From the NCBI GenBank assembly GCA_018266335.1, contig JAFEAR010000154.1, positions 1-25,287 on the forward strand: 25,287 nucleotides of DNA, given 5' to 3'. Of the stretch, positions 1 to 7,638 are shown one piece after another; within the stretch, counting starts at the first letter, position 1, and every line of letters starts with the position of its first letter. The notes beneath the pieces were generated by a model. The model did not search any database and was not told the origin of the DNA. It saw nothing but the letters and a program-made list of their open reading frames with translations. The translations under genes were made by a program, and so were the position numbers. This stretch comes from Bdellovibrionales bacterium (GTDB lineage Bacteria; Bdellovibrionota; UBA2428).

Positions 1-31
1 AAGCATCGCGCAAAAATTAAATTAACGGCAT

Positions 32-66
32 AAAAAAACGGACGTAGCGTGAGCTACGTCCGTTTT
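32..66 (-). terminator. Intrinsic terminator of recA
   Basis: A perfect 14-base-pair inverted repeat (35-48 with 53-66) has a 4-base loop (49-52). Read on the minus strand it is followed by a run of seven Ts (38-32). It lies 24 bases beyond the recA stop codon, which is the form and place of a Rho-independent terminator. The A/T-rich stem base means it could also end transcription arriving on the plus strand. Confidence 0.9.
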
Positions 67-89
67 AAAATTATCCAATCGGTAACGAC

Positions 90-1262
90 TTAAGCGTTTG
101 CCGTTTTACCCTTAACCGTCGGCGCAGGGGCCGGGGCGGTGGCTGCGGCTTTGCTCATCGCTGCCGTTACGGCGGCGGGAGCACCTTTGCTCGGCGTTGC
201 TGCCGTGCTGGTGGTGGTCGTCGTTGCGGTCGTCGTCGTAGCTGCGGGTTCGAAGCTGCGTCCTTGGATACCGAACTTTTTGAGAATCTCGTTCATGATC
301 GTATTTTCCAGGTCGGGGTTAGCGCTCAGGTAAGCGGCCGAGTTGTCGCGGCCCTGGCCGATGCGTTCGCCCTTGTAGCTGAACCACGAGCCACTTTTCT
401 CGATGATGCCGTTCTCGGAACCAATGTCGACGATTTCGCCCACGCGGTTGGTGCCTTGGTTATGCATCATATCGAATTCCGCTTGGCGGAAGGGGGGCGC
501 CATTTTGTTCTTCACGACTTTCACGCGGATGCGCGAGCCGATCACGTTGTCGCCATCCTTGATGGGCGAAACGCGGCGAATGTCCAAACGGACCGACGCA
601 TAGAACTTAAGGGCGTTACCACCCGTGGTGGTTTCGGGGTTGCCGAACATCACACCGATCTTCATGCGCAGTTGGTTGATGAACACCACCATGCAGTTCG
701 AGCGGGAGATAGAACCGGTCAGTTTGCGGAGCGCTTGGCTCATGAGACGAGCTTGGAGCCCCACGTGGGAGTCGCCCATTTCGCCTTCGATCTCGGCGCG
801 GGGCACGAGGGCCGCCACGGAGTCAATGATGAGCATGTCGATAGAACCGGAACGCACGAGCATTTCGGCAATTTCGAGGGCCTGTTCGCCGGTGTCGGGT
901 TGCGAGATGAGCACGTCTTCAATTTTTACGCCCAGCTTTTGGGCGTAGGTCACATCGAGCGCGTGTTCGGCGTCGATGAAAGCCACCGTGCCGCCCGCCT
1001 TTTGGCATTGGGCCGCGGTTTGCAAGGATAGGGTCGTCTTACCCGACGATTCCGGTCCGTAGATCTCGATGATGCGTCCCTTAGCGAGACCGCCTACGCC
1101 CAAGGCGATGTCCAAACCGAGCGAGCCGGTGGAGACAACCTGGAGTCCTTCGGTGAGCGTGCCGCCCGTGCCGAGTTTCATGATCGCGCCTTTGCCGAAT
1201 TGTTTTTCGATCGCGGAGAGTGCGATATCGAGAGCTTTCTGTTTTTCAGGGTTTAGTGCCAT
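90..1262 (-). CDS. recA: RecA recombinase, 390 aa, with an atypical Thr/Ala-rich tail
   Basis: RecA forms ATP-dependent filaments on single-stranded DNA. It drives homologous recombination and stimulates LexA self-cleavage in the SOS response. The Walker A motif GPESSGKT is at residues 69-76, a hydrophobic strand [11 protein letters not shown] is near 144-154, and the loop region [16 protein letters not shown] is near 206-221. The reading frame stays open upstream to 1430, but I place the start at 1262. AGGAGG sits at a good distance before that ATG, and the protein then begins in the usual way ([12 protein letters not shown]). The core ends near residue 338. The last 52 residues are almost only Thr, Ala, Pro, Ser and Lys with no Asp or Glu, whereas RecA tails are usually acidic. 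The gene is monocistronic as far as can be seen, ending in a strong terminator. Confidence 0.98.
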   Translation of the reverse strand: MALNPEKQKALDIALSAIEKQFGKGAIMKLGTGGTLTEGLQVVSTGSLGLDIALGVGGLAKGRIIEIYGPESSGKTTLSLQTAAQCQKAGGTVAFIDAEHALDVTYAQKLGVKIEDVLISQPDTGEQALEIAEMLVRSGSIDMLIIDSVAALVPRAEIEGEMGDSHVGLQARLMSQALRKLTGSISRSNCMVVFINQLRMKIGVMFGNPETTTGGNALKFYASVRLDIRRVSPIKDGDNVIGSRIRVKVVKNKMAPPFRQAEFDMMHNQGTNRVGEIVDIGSENGIIEKSGSWFSYKGERIGQGRDNSAAYLSANPDLENTIMNEILKKFGIQGRSFEPAATTTTATTTTTSTAATPSKGAPAAVTAAMSKAAATAPAPAPTVKGKTANA

Positions 1263-1355
1263 TAGAGTCCTCCTAGAATGGAAAAGACGCGCAAGCAGAA
1301 CGCTCTTCCGTTGTGTTTTTGATTTCCCCTCAAAGACATCAATTGTCATAGGGGC

Positions 1356-1406
1356 GAAGGTGGGGTCCGGCAACAAAATTCTTCTGTTCCGGAAAGCCCC
1401 ACCTTC
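1356..1406. repeat. Long interrupted hairpin upstream of recA
   Basis: Arm GAAGGTGGGG (1356-1365) pairs with CCCCACCTTC (1397-1406). After a three-base bulge the stem continues as TCCGG (1366-1370) with CCGGA (1389-1393), and a further AACA/TGTT pair lies inside. This makes about 19 base pairs around a 9-base loop. No T-run follows on either strand, so it is not a standard terminator. It lies 94-144 bases before the recA start, so it is either in the recA leader or just upstream of its promoter. Confidence 0.75.
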
Positions 1407-1621
1407 GGCTTCGCACTTGGCCCCATGCACGTTATGGGCCAGCGCGTCGGAGAACTTTTGCGGAGCGTTAATTTTGTCGCGCGTTCGAGGACGGAGCTCC
1501 GGCGAGCAGCAAGCTATTTATAAAACCGAATCTTTATGGAGAATTTTAAACGCCCTCGGAGGCGAAATTAACTAATAGCCTTAAGCTATGCGCCCTATAG
1601 TTTTTATATATTTTTTCGATG

Positions 1622-1645
1622 CTTGGGCGTTTGGTACCTTGGGCG
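1622..1645 (+). promoter_or_regulatory. Direct repeat CTTGGGCG before the OmpA-like gene
   Basis: The octamer CTTGGGCG occurs at 1622-1629 and again at 1638-1645, 16 bases apart, ending 34 bases before the ATG at 1680. A spaced direct repeat at this place could be an operator. It could also be chance, so this is a low-confidence call. Confidence 0.25.
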
Positions 1646-1679
1646 CTATCAACCCTTATCAATTTAGGAGATGTTCGAA

Positions 1680-2192
1680 ATGAAACTATTATCTTCCACC
1701 CTGCTGGTTCTCAGTCTGGGTTCCGCAACTGCAACTTGGGCGAACACGGAAACAAAAGTGGGGCCGAACGCCACCATCAGTTTTGCGAGCAATGCCGTGA
1801 CCTTAAGCGCCGACGACAAGTCCAAACTCAAGGATCTCGTGCAATCGGCGCAGAAGCACGGAAAAATTTCGGAAATTCAGGTGGCGGTGTGGTCGGATAA
1901 TCCGGCTCCGCGCGAAGGCGAAAAACTTTCGGCGGCCGATCGTGAGCTGGCCGATAAACGCGCTAAATCTGTCGAAACATATCTCAGTAAAAATCTCAAA
2001 GTGGGCAAAGTTGAAGTCTACAACATGGCCGATCGTGCGAGCTGGTTGGCGCGAACTTTCGACACGACGGATGCCGAACTGAAGGCTGAAATCGGCCGTG
2101 GCGGCGATCGGCCGATGTCCAAGGATGAGTTTCAGGTTTTCAAGGATCATGGCGAAGCTTCGAAAGCCGTTGTCCTTGCGATTACGAAATAA
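1680..2192 (+). CDS. Secreted OmpA-like periplasmic protein, 170 aa
   Basis: Residues 1-21 form a signal peptide: MKLL, then a hydrophobic stretch, then an alanine-rich cleavage site near ATWA. The mature part follows the pattern of the OmpA C-terminal, peptidoglycan-binding fold. A strand ISFASNAVTLS is followed by a helix (DDKSKLKDLVQ), a strand IQVAVWSD in the position of the usual V.G.SD, and a helix LADKRAKSVETYL in the position of LS..RA..V...L. The match is loose, the NxxLSxxRA motif is incomplete, and there is no beta-barrel, so binding to peptidoglycan is not assured. I prefer the ATG at 1680 to the in-frame ATG at 1671, because AGGAG (1666-1670) abuts the latter but lies 9 bases before the former. 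The gene is 31 bases upstream of dps and may be co-transcribed with it. Confidence 0.75.
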   Translation: MKLLSSTLLVLSLGSATATWANTETKVGPNATISFASNAVTLSADDKSKLKDLVQSAQKHGKISEIQVAVWSDNPAPREGEKLSAADRELADKRAKSVETYLSKNLKVGKVEVYNMADRASWLARTFDTTDAELKAEIGRGGDRPMSKDEFQVFKDHGEASKAVVLAITK

Positions 2193-2223
2193 TTTTGTGC
2201 GCACGCAATAAAGAGGAATAATT

Positions 2224-2766
2224 ATGTACTCGACCAAAAATACTCTGCCCGAAAAAACTCGCTCCCGCATCAATGACCTTTTGCAGGGGCACCTGGCCAA
2301 TTCTCTCGATTTAGGCGCCCAGGCTAAACAGGCGCATTGGAACGTGAAGGGCCCAGATTTTATCGCCCTCCACGAACTCTTCGACAAAATTGCCGAGGAC
2401 ACTGAAAAGTACATCGACTTGATCGCCGAACGAATTGTTCAGCTCGGGGGTATTGCCGAGGGCACTCTGCGTATTGCTTCGAAGCGCACGCAACTTCCCG
2501 ACTACCCGTTGAACATTTCGGCCGGGTTGGATCACGTGAATGCGCTGGCGACCTCTCTGGCCGCCTACGGCGAAGGCATTCGCGAGGCCATCGAAGATGC
2601 CGATAAGTTAGAAGATCGCGATACGGCGGATTTGCTGACGCAGGTTTCGCGGGAAGTTGATAAATACTTGTGGTTCGTGGAGGCGCACCTGCAAGGGCCC
2701 CGCAGTGAACGCAAAGATCTTGCCAACCCGGGCGTGAATCACTCACGCCCGGTGGCGACAACCTGA
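2224..2766 (+). CDS. dps: Dps ferritin-like DNA-protection protein, 180 aa
   Basis: Dps proteins form 12-subunit shells in the cytoplasm. They oxidise Fe(II) with hydrogen peroxide and store the ferric core, which protects DNA in stress or starvation. The ferroxidase ligands are all visible with the spacing of Escherichia coli Dps: His38 (in KQAHWNVKGP), His50, Asp54, Asp65 and Glu69 (in DLIAER). AGAGG lies upstream of the ATG at 2224. A C-terminal tail of about 24 residues after the last helix (from QGPRSERKD) is polar and probably disordered, and it makes the protein slightly longer than many family members. The short gap to the OmpA-like gene contains the palindrome GTGCGCAC (2197-2204). 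An OxyR or Fur site was not identified. Confidence 0.95.
   Translation: MYSTKNTLPEKTRSRINDLLQGHLANSLDLGAQAKQAHWNVKGPDFIALHELFDKIAEDTEKYIDLIAERIVQLGGIAEGTLRIASKRTQLPDYPLNISAGLDHVNALATSLAAYGEGIREAIEDADKLEDRDTADLLTQVSREVDKYLWFVEAHLQGPRSERKDLANPGVNHSRPVATT
2728..2752 (+). terminator. Strong hairpin overlapping the end of dps
   Basis: CCGGGCGTGA (2728-2737) and TCACGCCCGG (2743-2752) form a perfect 10-base-pair stem with a 5-base loop. It lies inside the last codons of dps, 14 bases from the end of the gene. No T-run follows, so it may act as an mRNA 3'-end stabiliser or a weak terminator rather than a classical one. Confidence 0.4.
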
Positions 2767-2797
2767 GCAAAGAGATTCGCGGACTCTGCGCTTTCCC

Positions 2798-3322
2798 TCA
2801 GAGGCCGTGAATCCAGATTTTACTAAGGGCGAGCGTAAAGAGCGCGGCGTAAATGCCGGCGACTACGTCATCCGCCACCACCCCGAAGCCGTTTCCTTGC
2901 CGATCGAATGTTCGAGCAGGAAACGGCTTGGTGATGTCAAAGATTCGGAAGAGTAGGAACGAAAGAATCACAAAGCTCCACTGTGGAAGCGGTCCGTGAT
3001 CGGCCAGTGAACGGATGCCGGCAATAGCGATAGCCTGTCCCAGCACTTCGTCCGAAACAACGCGTGAGGCATCCATTTGGCCCCAGTGGTGACAGGCGCG
3101 CTCCGCAAGTGCAGAAAAAATGAAGAACAGCACAATGCACAGACCCACGACGAGGGGCACCGGTAATTCTAAAAACCAAAGGCCGAGTGGGATTCCGAGC
3201 AGCGATCCCCAAGTTCCGGGGGCGAGCGGCAGGTAACCCAGGCCCAGACCGGTGCTAATCCCGAGCACAAAAAAGCGCCCAATCGGATTTTGAATGGGGC
3301 GAGCCGGAATGGCTTGTTTCAT
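2798..3322 (-). CDS. pgpA: Phosphatidylglycerophosphatase A, 174 aa
   Basis: PgpA removes phosphate from phosphatidylglycerol phosphate to give phosphatidylglycerol, in the inner membrane. Family signatures are in order: TGLGLGYLPLAPGTWGSLLG (24-43), DEVLGQAIA (91-99), FRIFDITKPFP (125-135) and GVVADDVVAGIYA (147-159) with the acidic pair Asp151-Asp152. Hydrophobic stretches near 44-75 and 113-130 and at the C-terminus fit a small multi-span membrane protein. Its ATG overlaps the trpS stop (ATGA, 3319-3322), so the two are probably translationally coupled. Confidence 0.95.
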   Translation of the reverse strand: MKQAIPARPIQNPIGRFFVLGISTGLGLGYLPLAPGTWGSLLGIPLGLWFLELPVPLVVGLCIVLFFIFSALAERACHHWGQMDASRVVSDEVLGQAIAIAGIRSLADHGPLPQWSFVILSFLLFRIFDITKPFPARTFDRQGNGFGVVADDVVAGIYAALFTLALSKIWIHGL

Positions 3323-4290
3323 CGAATACCGCAGGCCTTTCGTGCACGTTCTAGCGTGCGGTTAGCTAGGATAGATGCTTTGCGCGCGCCCTCGTTGAGA
3401 GCTTGGTGAACGAGGTCCGGATGGGCGCGGTAGTCTTCGAATTTTTTCCGCGCGGGACCAAACTGGGCTTCAATTTTTTCGAGCAATGCCAGTTTGGCGT
3501 GGCCGTAACCGTATCCACCCTTGCGGTAGTTCGCTTCCATGGTGGCCACTTCTTCGCGCGAGGCGAGGAGCTTGTAGAGCGCCACGATGTGACAGGTGTC
3601 GGGATCCTTCACGTCGTCGAGGCCCTTGGAGTCGGTCACAATGGCCATGACCTGTTTTTTAACCTCTTTAGCGGGGGCGAGGGGTTCGATGCCGTTGCTG
3701 TAGCTCTTGCTCATCTTACGGCCGTCAATACCGGGAATGACGGCGACGTTTTCTTGCACGAGTTCTTTGGGTTCCTTGAGCGTGTCGCCAAAGTGAAAGT
3801 TAAAACGTTGGGCAATGGCGCGCGCCATCTCTAGGTGTTGCACTTGATCCTTGCCGACCGGCACGACGTCGGCGTCGTAGAGAAGAATGTCGGCGGCCAT
3901 GAGCACCGGATAGGCGAAGGTAGCCATGTTGAGGCGGCCTTCTTCGTTGCGATCTTTGGCGGCCTTGTAGGCGTGGGCGCGGAATAAATCACCCATCGAA
4001 ACGGCGCACGACAACATCCACATCAGCTCGGTTACCTGGGGAACTTGCGACTGTTGAAAAAGTGCTCCGCGCTGTGGGTCGTAACCCAGCGCCAAGAAGG
4101 CCGCTGCGAGGTCGAAGGTGTCCTGACGGAGTTTGGCCGGGTCGGCTACGGAAGTGAGCGCGTGCAGATCGGCAATGAAATAAAAAGTTTCGTGCGATTT
4201 TTGCATCGCAATGGCCGGCACCATCATGCCCAGGATGTTTCCCAGGTGAGGCATGCCAGTGGGCTTAATGCCGGAGAGACTTGTCTTCAT
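3319..4290 (-). CDS. trpS: Tryptophanyl-tRNA synthetase, 323 aa
   Basis: This class I aminoacyl-tRNA synthetase charges tRNA-Trp in the cytoplasm. The HIGH-type motif appears as HLGN (15-18) after SGIKPTGMP. The TrpRS-specific stretch FAYPVLMAADILLYDADVVP begins near 125 and is followed by GKDQVQHLEMARAIA. The KMSKS loop is exact at 192-196. Length is normal for bacterial TrpRS. The gene follows the hydrolase gene by 34 bases and overlaps pgpA downstream, so the minus-strand genes may form one transcription unit. Confidence 0.97.
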   Translation of the reverse strand: MKTSLSGIKPTGMPHLGNILGMMVPAIAMQKSHETFYFIADLHALTSVADPAKLRQDTFDLAAAFLALGYDPQRGALFQQSQVPQVTELMWMLSCAVSMGDLFRAHAYKAAKDRNEEGRLNMATFAYPVLMAADILLYDADVVPVGKDQVQHLEMARAIAQRFNFHFGDTLKEPKELVQENVAVIPGIDGRKMSKSYSNGIEPLAPAKEVKKQVMAIVTDSKGLDDVKDPDTCHIVALYKLLASREEVATMEANYRKGGYGYGHAKLALLEKIEAQFGPARKKFEDYRAHPDLVHQALNEGARKASILANRTLERARKACGIR

Positions 4291-4324
4291 GTTCGTCGTT
4301 GAGGCTAGAGCGAGTCGCCGAGGC

Positions 4325-5338
4325 TTACAAGTCGAGCTTGAGCCTTTCCCAAAACTCTTCGGTCTTCAGGCACACGTAGTCACCAAAATCGAGGTGGGCA
4401 TTGTGGGAGCCCGCGGGAATTTCCACAAATTGTCCCCGGGGCAAAGCTTCGGCGAAGTTCCTGATTTGGGCGATGGGGGTTACGTAGTCCTTGGTTCCGG
4501 CAAAAACGAGGGAGGGCGTGTAGACCTTGGGAACCAGGCCCTGGGTCATGCCCTTGGAAAGTTCGCGGAGCAGCAAAAAAAATGTACGCGGCGGCACCGA
4601 GGCTACCGATTGCGAGTAGCTGTGCACGTCGCTTCGGAGCGAGGAGCCGTCCAGGTTGAATCCCAAAAAGCGTGCGCTGGTTTCCATAAGGCCGGGGCGC
4701 GCCAGGAGGACTTTCCAAACGGTGTCGAAGGCCTCGGGCTGGCTCGAGTAAAAACCCAGGGCGGGAGTAAGAATTTTATCGAAAATATCCGTGCCGAACA
4801 TCTCTTTGAAGGGATTTTGCACGGTGCCACAACAGAGGACGAGTGAGCGGCAGCGGTCGGGCTCGGCCGCCGCAATTTCGAGGGCTACGTCTACGCCCAG
4901 GCTGTGGCCCCATACGTGAACCGGTTGAATGATTTCCAATGCGTCCAGTACGGCCGTGGCGTCTTTGGCAAGGGCGCTCAAGTTCATGCGCTTTTCGTCG
5001 GCAGGAGATTCGCTATTGTGGTGGCCGCGGTAGTCGAAAAGAATGCACGGGCGCTGCGGACTGTAACGCGCTAGCTGGTAGCGCCACTGATTCATGCTGC
5101 AGACCAGGCCGTAGCAAAACAATAGCGGTACGGGACCATCTGCTTGGGGTTGGGGGCCGTGTAGTTCCCAGTAAATGCGCGTGCCATCGAAGCTCTTGGC
5201 GAATCCACTCTGGGCCGCGGGCGGAATGAGTCGTTCCGGGGGCGTGACGGAGTCGCCCAGATAGCGCTGGAGCAGAGATTTGAGCATGCTCAATGTTATC
5301 GGAGTTTTATTTGCCGTCTTTACCGGGCTTGTCGCCAT
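4325..5338 (-). CDS. Alpha/beta-hydrolase fold protein, 337 aa
   Basis: The alpha/beta-hydrolase fold is clear. An early strand PLLFCYGL is followed by FDYRGHHNS (in the place of the usual D.RG.G.S) and the nucleophile elbow GHSLG (144-148, Ser146). A late acid (Asp284 in GTKDYVTP) and a catalytic histidine (His312 or His315 in GSHNAHLDF) complete a Ser-Asp-His triad. No signal peptide is evident, so it is probably cytoplasmic. The substrate is unknown; esterases, haloperoxidase-like enzymes and lipases share this pattern. The start is uncertain. The ATG at 5338 overlaps the upstream 73-residue gene by 32 bases, while an in-frame ATG at 5287 (MLKSLLQRYLG) would leave a 19-base gap. Neither has a clear ribosome binding site. 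Confidence 0.88.
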   Translation of the reverse strand: MATSPVKTANKTPITLSMLKSLLQRYLGDSVTPPERLIPPAAQSGFAKSFDGTRIYWELHGPQPQADGPVPLLFCYGLVCSMNQWRYQLARYSPQRPCILFDYRGHHNSESPADEKRMNLSALAKDATAVLDALEIIQPVHVWGHSLGVDVALEIAAAEPDRCRSLVLCCGTVQNPFKEMFGTDIFDKILTPALGFYSSQPEAFDTVWKVLLARPGLMETSARFLGFNLDGSSLRSDVHSYSQSVASVPPRTFFLLLRELSKGMTQGLVPKVYTPSLVFAGTKDYVTPIAQIRNFAEALPRGQFVEIPAGSHNAHLDFGDYVCLKTEEFWERLKLDL

Positions 5339-5528
5339 CGCGAGTCACAATGGTCAATAAATGGCTGAGCATCGGATAGGGGGCGATGAGGGTGTTTGCG
5401 TAGGGCATTAACTGCTGAAGACCGTTCAAGATGACTGCTTCCTGGACGTGCTCGGGCGCGCGAACAAGGGCCACGAGAAACTCGCCTAACAGAGAGTTTT
5501 TGCCATCAGGTTCTCCGGCTCCAGCCAT
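5307..5528 (-). CDS. Small conserved-looking protein of unknown function, 73 aa
   Basis: I do not recognise this protein. AGGAG lies six bases before its ATG, the best ribosome binding site in this minus-strand group, which supports a real gene. It has no signal peptide or clear membrane helix. A predicted helix region (LLGEFLVALVRAPEHVQEAV) is followed by a Pro/Tyr-containing middle and a polar, lysine-rich end (GDKPGKDGK). It is the first gene of the leftward unit leading to the hydrolase, trpS and pgpA. It is divergent from livJ with only 37 bases between the start codons, so the promoter of at least one gene may lie inside the other gene. Confidence 0.65.
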   Translation of the reverse strand: MAGAGEPDGKNSLLGEFLVALVRAPEHVQEAVILNGLQQLMPYANTLIAPYPMLSHLLTIVTRDGDKPGKDGK

Positions 5529-5565
5529 TGCAGCTCCTTTTCGTTTCTTGTAGGGTCGGTATCTT

Positions 5566-6705
5566 ATGAAATTTACTCCATTTCAGCTGAAACTTATCTT
5601 AGGAATTACAATTTCTTCTTCGGCCATGTTGGGCGTTGAGTCACATGCTGCGCCGGCCAAATTGAAGGTAGGAGTGTTCCTGCCCATGTCCGGTGGCACC
5701 GCTACTTTTGGCGAGGAAGTCTTCAGTGGCATGAAGCTGGCCATCGAAGAAGTGAATGCGAACAAAGATGTAAAGCTGGACGTCGTATTGGAAGACGAAA
5801 AGTCGGACGTTTCCGATTCGGCCAACGCCGTCAAAAAATTGATCAACGTAGACAAGGTGAACGTGGTGTTGGGCTCCGTTGCTTCGTCGAACACCAATGC
5901 TGCGGCGCCCATCGCGCAGGCCGCTAAAATCCCGCTCATCACTCCGGCCTCTACGAACGTGAACGTTACCCAGAAAGGCGAGTACATTTCGCGCATTTGT
6001 TTTATCGACGACTTCCAGGGGTTGGCGATGGCGAAGTTTGCGTACGCCAATTTGGGCAAGCACACGGCCGCGATTGTGACCGATTCGGCTTCGGATTACT
6101 CCATGGGTCTGGCGAAGAGCTTCCGCGAAGCCTTCACCAAATTGGGCGGTCAAATCGTTACGGAAGTTTCGTACGCGCAGAACGACCAAGACTTTTCGTC
6201 ACAGCTCACAAAAATTCGCACCAAAAAGCCCGACGTCGTGTTTGCTCCTGGTTACTACAACCAAATTGGCATCATGATTCGTCAGGCCCGCACGCTCGGC
6301 GTGAAGTCCATCTTCATGGGCGGCGATGGCTGGAGCTCTCCCAAATTGTTTGAACTCGCCGGCGAAGCCATCGTGGGCAATTACTATGGCGCTCACTTCA
6401 GCGACGAAGATCCGAACCCCATCGTGAAGACTTTCGTGGCCAAATACAAAGCTAAGTATAACAAAGTTCCCTCCGACATGGCGGCACTGGGTTACGACAC
6501 CATCTACTTTACGCTCGATGCCTTCAAACGCGCGGGCAACAAGACCGATGCTAAGGCGCTCATGACCGCGATCAACGCGACGAAGGGCTTTAAGGGTGTG
6601 ACGGGCGTGATTTCGCTCGACGCTAGCCGCAACGCGAGCAAACCGCTTGCGATTCTTGAAACGCAAAAAACGCGCGCGACCTTTAAACAAAGCGTTGCGC
6701 CGTAA
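5566..6705 (+). CDS. livJ: Branched-chain amino-acid ABC transporter, substrate-binding protein, 379 aa
   Basis: This is a periplasmic binding protein of the type 1 (Leu/Ile/Val-binding) family, the substrate receptor of the importer encoded downstream. A signal peptide occupies about residues 1-28, ending near SHAAPA. The mature protein starts with the family strand KLKVGVFLPMSGG, then FGEEVFSGMKLAIEEVN, and the ligand-site region SSNTNAAAPIAQAAKIPLIT. The second lobe carries DVVFAPGYYNQIGIMIRQA and AALGYDTIYFTLDAFKRAG. No lipobox cysteine is seen, so it should be soluble rather than a lipoprotein. AGGGT precedes the ATG at 12 bases, which is weak. The true ligand (Leu, Ile, Val, another amino acid or an amide) cannot be read from the sequence. 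Gene order with livHMGF makes the assignment firm. Confidence 0.94.
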   Translation: MKFTPFQLKLILGITISSSAMLGVESHAAPAKLKVGVFLPMSGGTATFGEEVFSGMKLAIEEVNANKDVKLDVVLEDEKSDVSDSANAVKKLINVDKVNVVLGSVASSNTNAAAPIAQAAKIPLITPASTNVNVTQKGEYISRICFIDDFQGLAMAKFAYANLGKHTAAIVTDSASDYSMGLAKSFREAFTKLGGQIVTEVSYAQNDQDFSSQLTKIRTKKPDVVFAPGYYNQIGIMIRQARTLGVKSIFMGGDGWSSPKLFELAGEAIVGNYYGAHFSDEDPNPIVKTFVAKYKAKYNKVPSDMAALGYDTIYFTLDAFKRAGNKTDAKALMTAINATKGFKGVTGVISLDASRNASKPLAILETQKTRATFKQSVAP

Positions 6706-6714
6706 TTCTCGGCA

Positions 6715-7638
6715 ATGGCGGAGTTTGTTCAGTATCTCATTAATGGTTTAGCCCAGGGCTCCATCTATGCGCTCATCGCGCTGGGCTACACCATGGTTTA
6801 CGGGATTCTGAAGCTTATCAACTTCGCCCACGGTGAGTTCTACATGGTGGGCGCCTTTATGGGCGTCTTCGTTTTTTCGCGTTTCGCGGCGGAATCCTCG
6901 CTCCCGCCGGTGGCGTTGTTCCTGCTGGGCACGGCCTTCGTGATGCTGGTGAACGGCACTCTGGCGGTTATTGTGGAGCGCTTTGCTTACCGTCCGCTCC
7001 GCAATGCGCGGCGGATTGCCCCGCTCATCACCGCGCTTGGAGTTTCTATTGTGCTGCTCGAGAGCATGCGTTTGATTGCCGGTGCGCAGCCGCGAGCCTT
7101 CCCGCAAATTTTGCCGGAAAAAATTTACGACATCGGCACCATGATTCCCGCGCTCGACGGCGTCGTGGTGCAGCGAATTCAGTTGGTTATTTTTGGCACC
7201 TCGGTGGTGCTCATGCTCATTCTTCGCCACGTAGTGATGAAAACTAAAATTGGCCGCGCCATGCGTGCGCTGTCGGTGGACTTCGATGCGTCGCGCCTCA
7301 TGGGCGTGCCGGTGGATCGCGTGATTGCCTTTACTTTTTTCTTGGGAGCTTCGCTCGCCGGCGCCGCGGGAATTCTCGTGGGCATGTACTACAACCAAGT
7401 GGAGCCCTACATGGGGCAGCTGGCGGGACTTAAGGCCTTCACTGCGGCGGTGCTGGGTGGCATTGGCGTGATTCCCGGCGCCGTTATGGGTTCGCTGCTT
7501 TTGGGAGTGAGTGAACAACTGGTGGTGGGCTACGGACAGAGTTCTTACCGCGACGCCATTGCCTTCGGTATTCTTATTCTGGTGCTCATGCTGCGTCCGT
7601 GGGGACTCATGGGCACTCCGGAGCGGGTGAAAGTATGA
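6715..7638 (+). CDS. livH: Branched-chain amino-acid ABC transporter permease LivH, 307 aa
   Basis: This is an inner-membrane permease of the LivH type. The N-terminus is diagnostic: FVQYLINGLAQGSIYALIALG followed by YTMVYGILKLINFAHGEFYM. A second family motif, GLKAFTAAVLGGIGVIPGAVM, lies around residues 241-261. About eight hydrophobic segments are visible. It begins 9 bases after livJ with a poor ribosome binding site and overlaps livM through ATGA (7635-7638), consistent with coupled translation. Confidence 0.95.
   Translation: MAEFVQYLINGLAQGSIYALIALGYTMVYGILKLINFAHGEFYMVGAFMGVFVFSRFAAESSLPPVALFLLGTAFVMLVNGTLAVIVERFAYRPLRNARRIAPLITALGVSIVLLESMRLIAGAQPRAFPQILPEKIYDIGTMIPALDGVVVQRIQLVIFGTSVVLMLILRHVVMKTKIGRAMRALSVDFDASRLMGVPVDRVIAFTFFLGASLAGAAGILVGMYYNQVEPYMGQLAGLKAFTAAVLGGIGVIPGAVMGSLLLGVSEQLVVGYGQSSYRDAIAFGILILVLMLRPWGLMGTPERVKV

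Larger units (their letters stand above)
1263..1679. other. 417-base intergenic region between divergent recA and the OmpA-like gene
   Basis: No credible gene is seen here. The region must hold the recA promoter (minus) and the promoter of the gene at 1680 (plus). It contains a long imperfect hairpin (1356-1406), a second inverted repeat around 1419-1440 (GGCCCCAT / ATGGGCC), the 10-base palindrome CGGAGCTCCG at 1492-1501, and an A/T-rich stretch near 1600-1617. No TTAC-N3-GTAA box, the LexA operator reported for Bdellovibrio, could be found. A possible plus-strand promoter is TTAAGC (1581) with TATATA (1605), spaced 18 bases, but this is weak. Confidence 0.6.

Noticed and set aside
264..1031. 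255-codon open frame on the plus strand opposite recA
   Set aside because: It is the antisense shadow of the recA codons. It has His/Glu-rich composition, no ribosome binding site, and recA itself is unambiguous.
1069..1575. 168-codon plus-strand open frame spanning the recA start and its upstream region
   Set aside because: Most of it is antisense to recA. The rest runs through the hairpin region with no recognisable protein features.
1263..1670. Search for a LexA/SOS box before recA
   Set aside because: No TTAC-N3-GTAA, CTGT-N8-ACAG or GAAC-N4-GTTC site was found. GACAATTGATGTC (minus strand, near 1334-1346) is only a partial palindrome and matches no known LexA consensus.
6748..7518. 256-codon minus-strand open frame opposite livH
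   Set aside because: It is a shadow of a strongly supported permease gene; the His/Arg/Asn-rich composition is typical of antisense to membrane-protein codons.
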